From Adiantum capillus-veneris (Eukaryota > Streptophyta > Polypodiopsida > Polypodiales > Pteridaceae), in assembly GCA_014529385.2 (NCBI GenBank), contig CM043968.1, forward strand, positions 31,079,513 through 31,143,512: a DNA stretch of 64,000 nt, given 5' to 3'. A program made the position numbers and the translations under genes. Positions 63,060-64,000 of this stretch are shown here, one piece after another (positions within the stretch are counted from its first letter, which is position 1; each line of letters begins with the position of its first letter). Under the pieces are notes generated by a model. The model saw nothing but the letters and a program-made list of their open reading frames with translations. It searched no databases and had not been told where the DNA came from.

Positions 63060-63116
63060 ACGGCGGATTTCTCTTCTACGGGAAATCCGATCCCAATTTT
63101 TTTTTCCGCGGCACCT

Positions 63117-64000
63117 ATGGCTTTAGGCAAGGATCAGTCGACTCCCTCTGCATCCGGAGATGCGGCAAGGGATCACAACGAAGATTTCGGCAAGGAGTAT
63201 GGCCCGCGTCGGCCTACTCAGGCGGAGCGTGGAGAGATGGAGCGTCGTCAATTGATCGGCGATGCAACAAAGATGATGCTCAATTTTGCAAAGGACCCAA
63301 AATTTGCAAAATATATGAGCAAGACTTCTTTTCAGGAAGTGCATGCGCAGTGGCAGAAAACCACACCACCACCCCCAAAACCCGCTCTCAAGAAACCTTC
63401 TGCTCACAAGAAGTATTCAGAGAAGGAATTAGAAGAGGTGGTTGATGCATGGCTTGCTCAACTTTTTGACGTGCAAAACAAAGCTAAAAAGCACGGCAAA
63501 AAGCAGAAGAAAGGCATTGACTTCCCGGGTTATTTGGGTCATCAGTGGACATTTGAAAAGGCAAAGAAATAGAAGAAGCGTGTTCGATTTGAAGAAGTAC
63601 CCAGTTCTTCTTCTTCTTCTTCTGACAGTTCTTCTAGCTCATCTGACTCGAGCGAAGAAGACCGCAAAGGCAAAAAGCGCAGCAAGAAACAACGCTTCCG
63701 AAAGGGCAAGAAAAAGGCAAAGAAGTCTAAATCTCGCCCAATGAGTGACAGTTCTACAGAGAACTCGTCTACAGACAGTTCAGACTTTGACGACAACAAC
63801 TTTTATGCAAAGAAGAAGAATTTTTATAAAGACAACCAATATGACTTTCTGGAAGATAAAAGCAAGAAGGTCCGAGAGTTTAAGGAAGGTGGACAGTTAA
63901 GTAAATTTGACACATTTTCGGGATATAGAGATGCTTCGAAGGCTTTGTCTTTTGTACAGTAGTTTGACATCGCTTTCGCGGGAGGACGCTACCCAGAGCA
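63117..64000 (+). pseudogene. Gypsy-like gag with two in-frame UAG codons (partial)
   Basis: Starts MALGKDQSTPSASGDAARDH at 63117. Lys/Pro-rich parts follow (PPPPKPALKKPSAHKKYSEK), then TAG at 63570-63572. In the same frame it continues KKRVRFEEVPSSSSSSSDSS, a Ser/Asp/Lys-rich segment and SKFDTFSGYRDASKALSFVQ, TAG at 63960-63962, then FDIAFAGGRYPE. The last part resembles the start of a gag capsid domain. Because only TAG codons interrupt an otherwise open frame, it is either a young pseudogene or a gag read through UAG. Confidence 0.72.

Larger units (their letters stand above)
56420..64000 (+). other. NCA1-like intron 3 (incomplete, more than 7.5 kb)
   Basis: Begins GTATAC at 56420. No TPR exon of the family was found downstream. 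It contains LINE-A copy 5 and the start of a gypsy-like element. Confidence 0.7.
62388..64000 (+). mobile_element. Gypsy-like LTR retrotransposon, 5' end (runs off window)
   Basis: 5' LTR (62388-63046), Met-tRNA primer-binding site, and a gag reading frame from 63117 to the window end. Gag order and the LTR start TGTCACAAA suggest the same superfamily as the fragments at 41.5-46.3 kb. Pol should follow after 64000. The superfamily is inferred from gag style, since no pol is visible. Confidence 0.82.

Noticed and set aside
63029-63445. Alternative-frame ORF over the gypsy-like gag
   Set aside because: The frame from 63117 continues for nearly 300 codons with gag-like composition, while this one ends early and starts in the primer-binding region.

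Overview
The window is nuclear DNA of a land plant with a large, repeat-rich genome and very long introns. The two host genes have recognisable Arabidopsis counterparts, but their sequence divergence and the repeat content point to a non-flowering plant, most likely a fern. That lineage call is inference and cannot be proved from the window. Both host genes are on the + strand and both are cut by the window edge or by very long introns.

Gene 1 (15274-19620) is the 3' half of a TWD40-2-type gene, a WD40 subunit of the endocytic TPLATE complex. Five exons with matching splice phases were resolved. The WD40 propeller exons lie to the left of the window, so everything from 1 to 15273 is probably one intron of more than 15 kb. 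It is filled with LINEs. Gene 2 is an NCA1-type gene (catalase chaperone with a RING finger and TPR repeats). Exon 1 ends at 40042, exon 2 is 55902-56133 and exon 3 is 56274-56419. Intron 1 is 15,859 bp and splits the RING finger between its fifth and sixth zinc ligands. The remaining TPR exons lie beyond 64000, so intron 3 is longer than 7.5 kb.

The rest is mobile DNA. LINE-A is a non-LTR retrotransposon with at least five copies (1-1440, 1531-1669, 2240-14335, 37595-39443 on the minus strand, 56827-60601). Its 3' end is conserved, and the copies sit between (TC)n tracts in a constant orientation. LINE-B is a plant L1-type element (minus strand, 3597-10778) nested inside the endonuclease region of one LINE-A copy. 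LINE-C (33284-36910) has a poly-A tail and a perfect 20-bp target duplication. A 1.34-kb element flanked by TTAA lies at 22869-24207.

NCA1 intron 1 holds gypsy remnants (41.5-46.3 kb) and a three-level nest. A palindromic solo-LTR-like element (46318-55024, TSD ATTTG) contains a gag-only copia element on the minus strand (46919-54949, TSD ATAAG). The right LTR of that copia contains a 4.5-kb non-autonomous LTR element (50036-54516) that carries its own compact set of ORFs. A further gypsy-like element begins in intron 3 (5' LTR 62388-63046, gag from 63117) and runs off the window.

Microsatellites (GA/CT, CA, AT) are unusually abundant and often coincide with LINE-A ends. The strongest candidates for something new are LINE-A as a (TC)n-targeting retrotransposon, the motif CAAAAACGCTAG repeated in two unrelated LTR elements, the ORF set of the 50-54 kb element, and the TTAA-flanked element.
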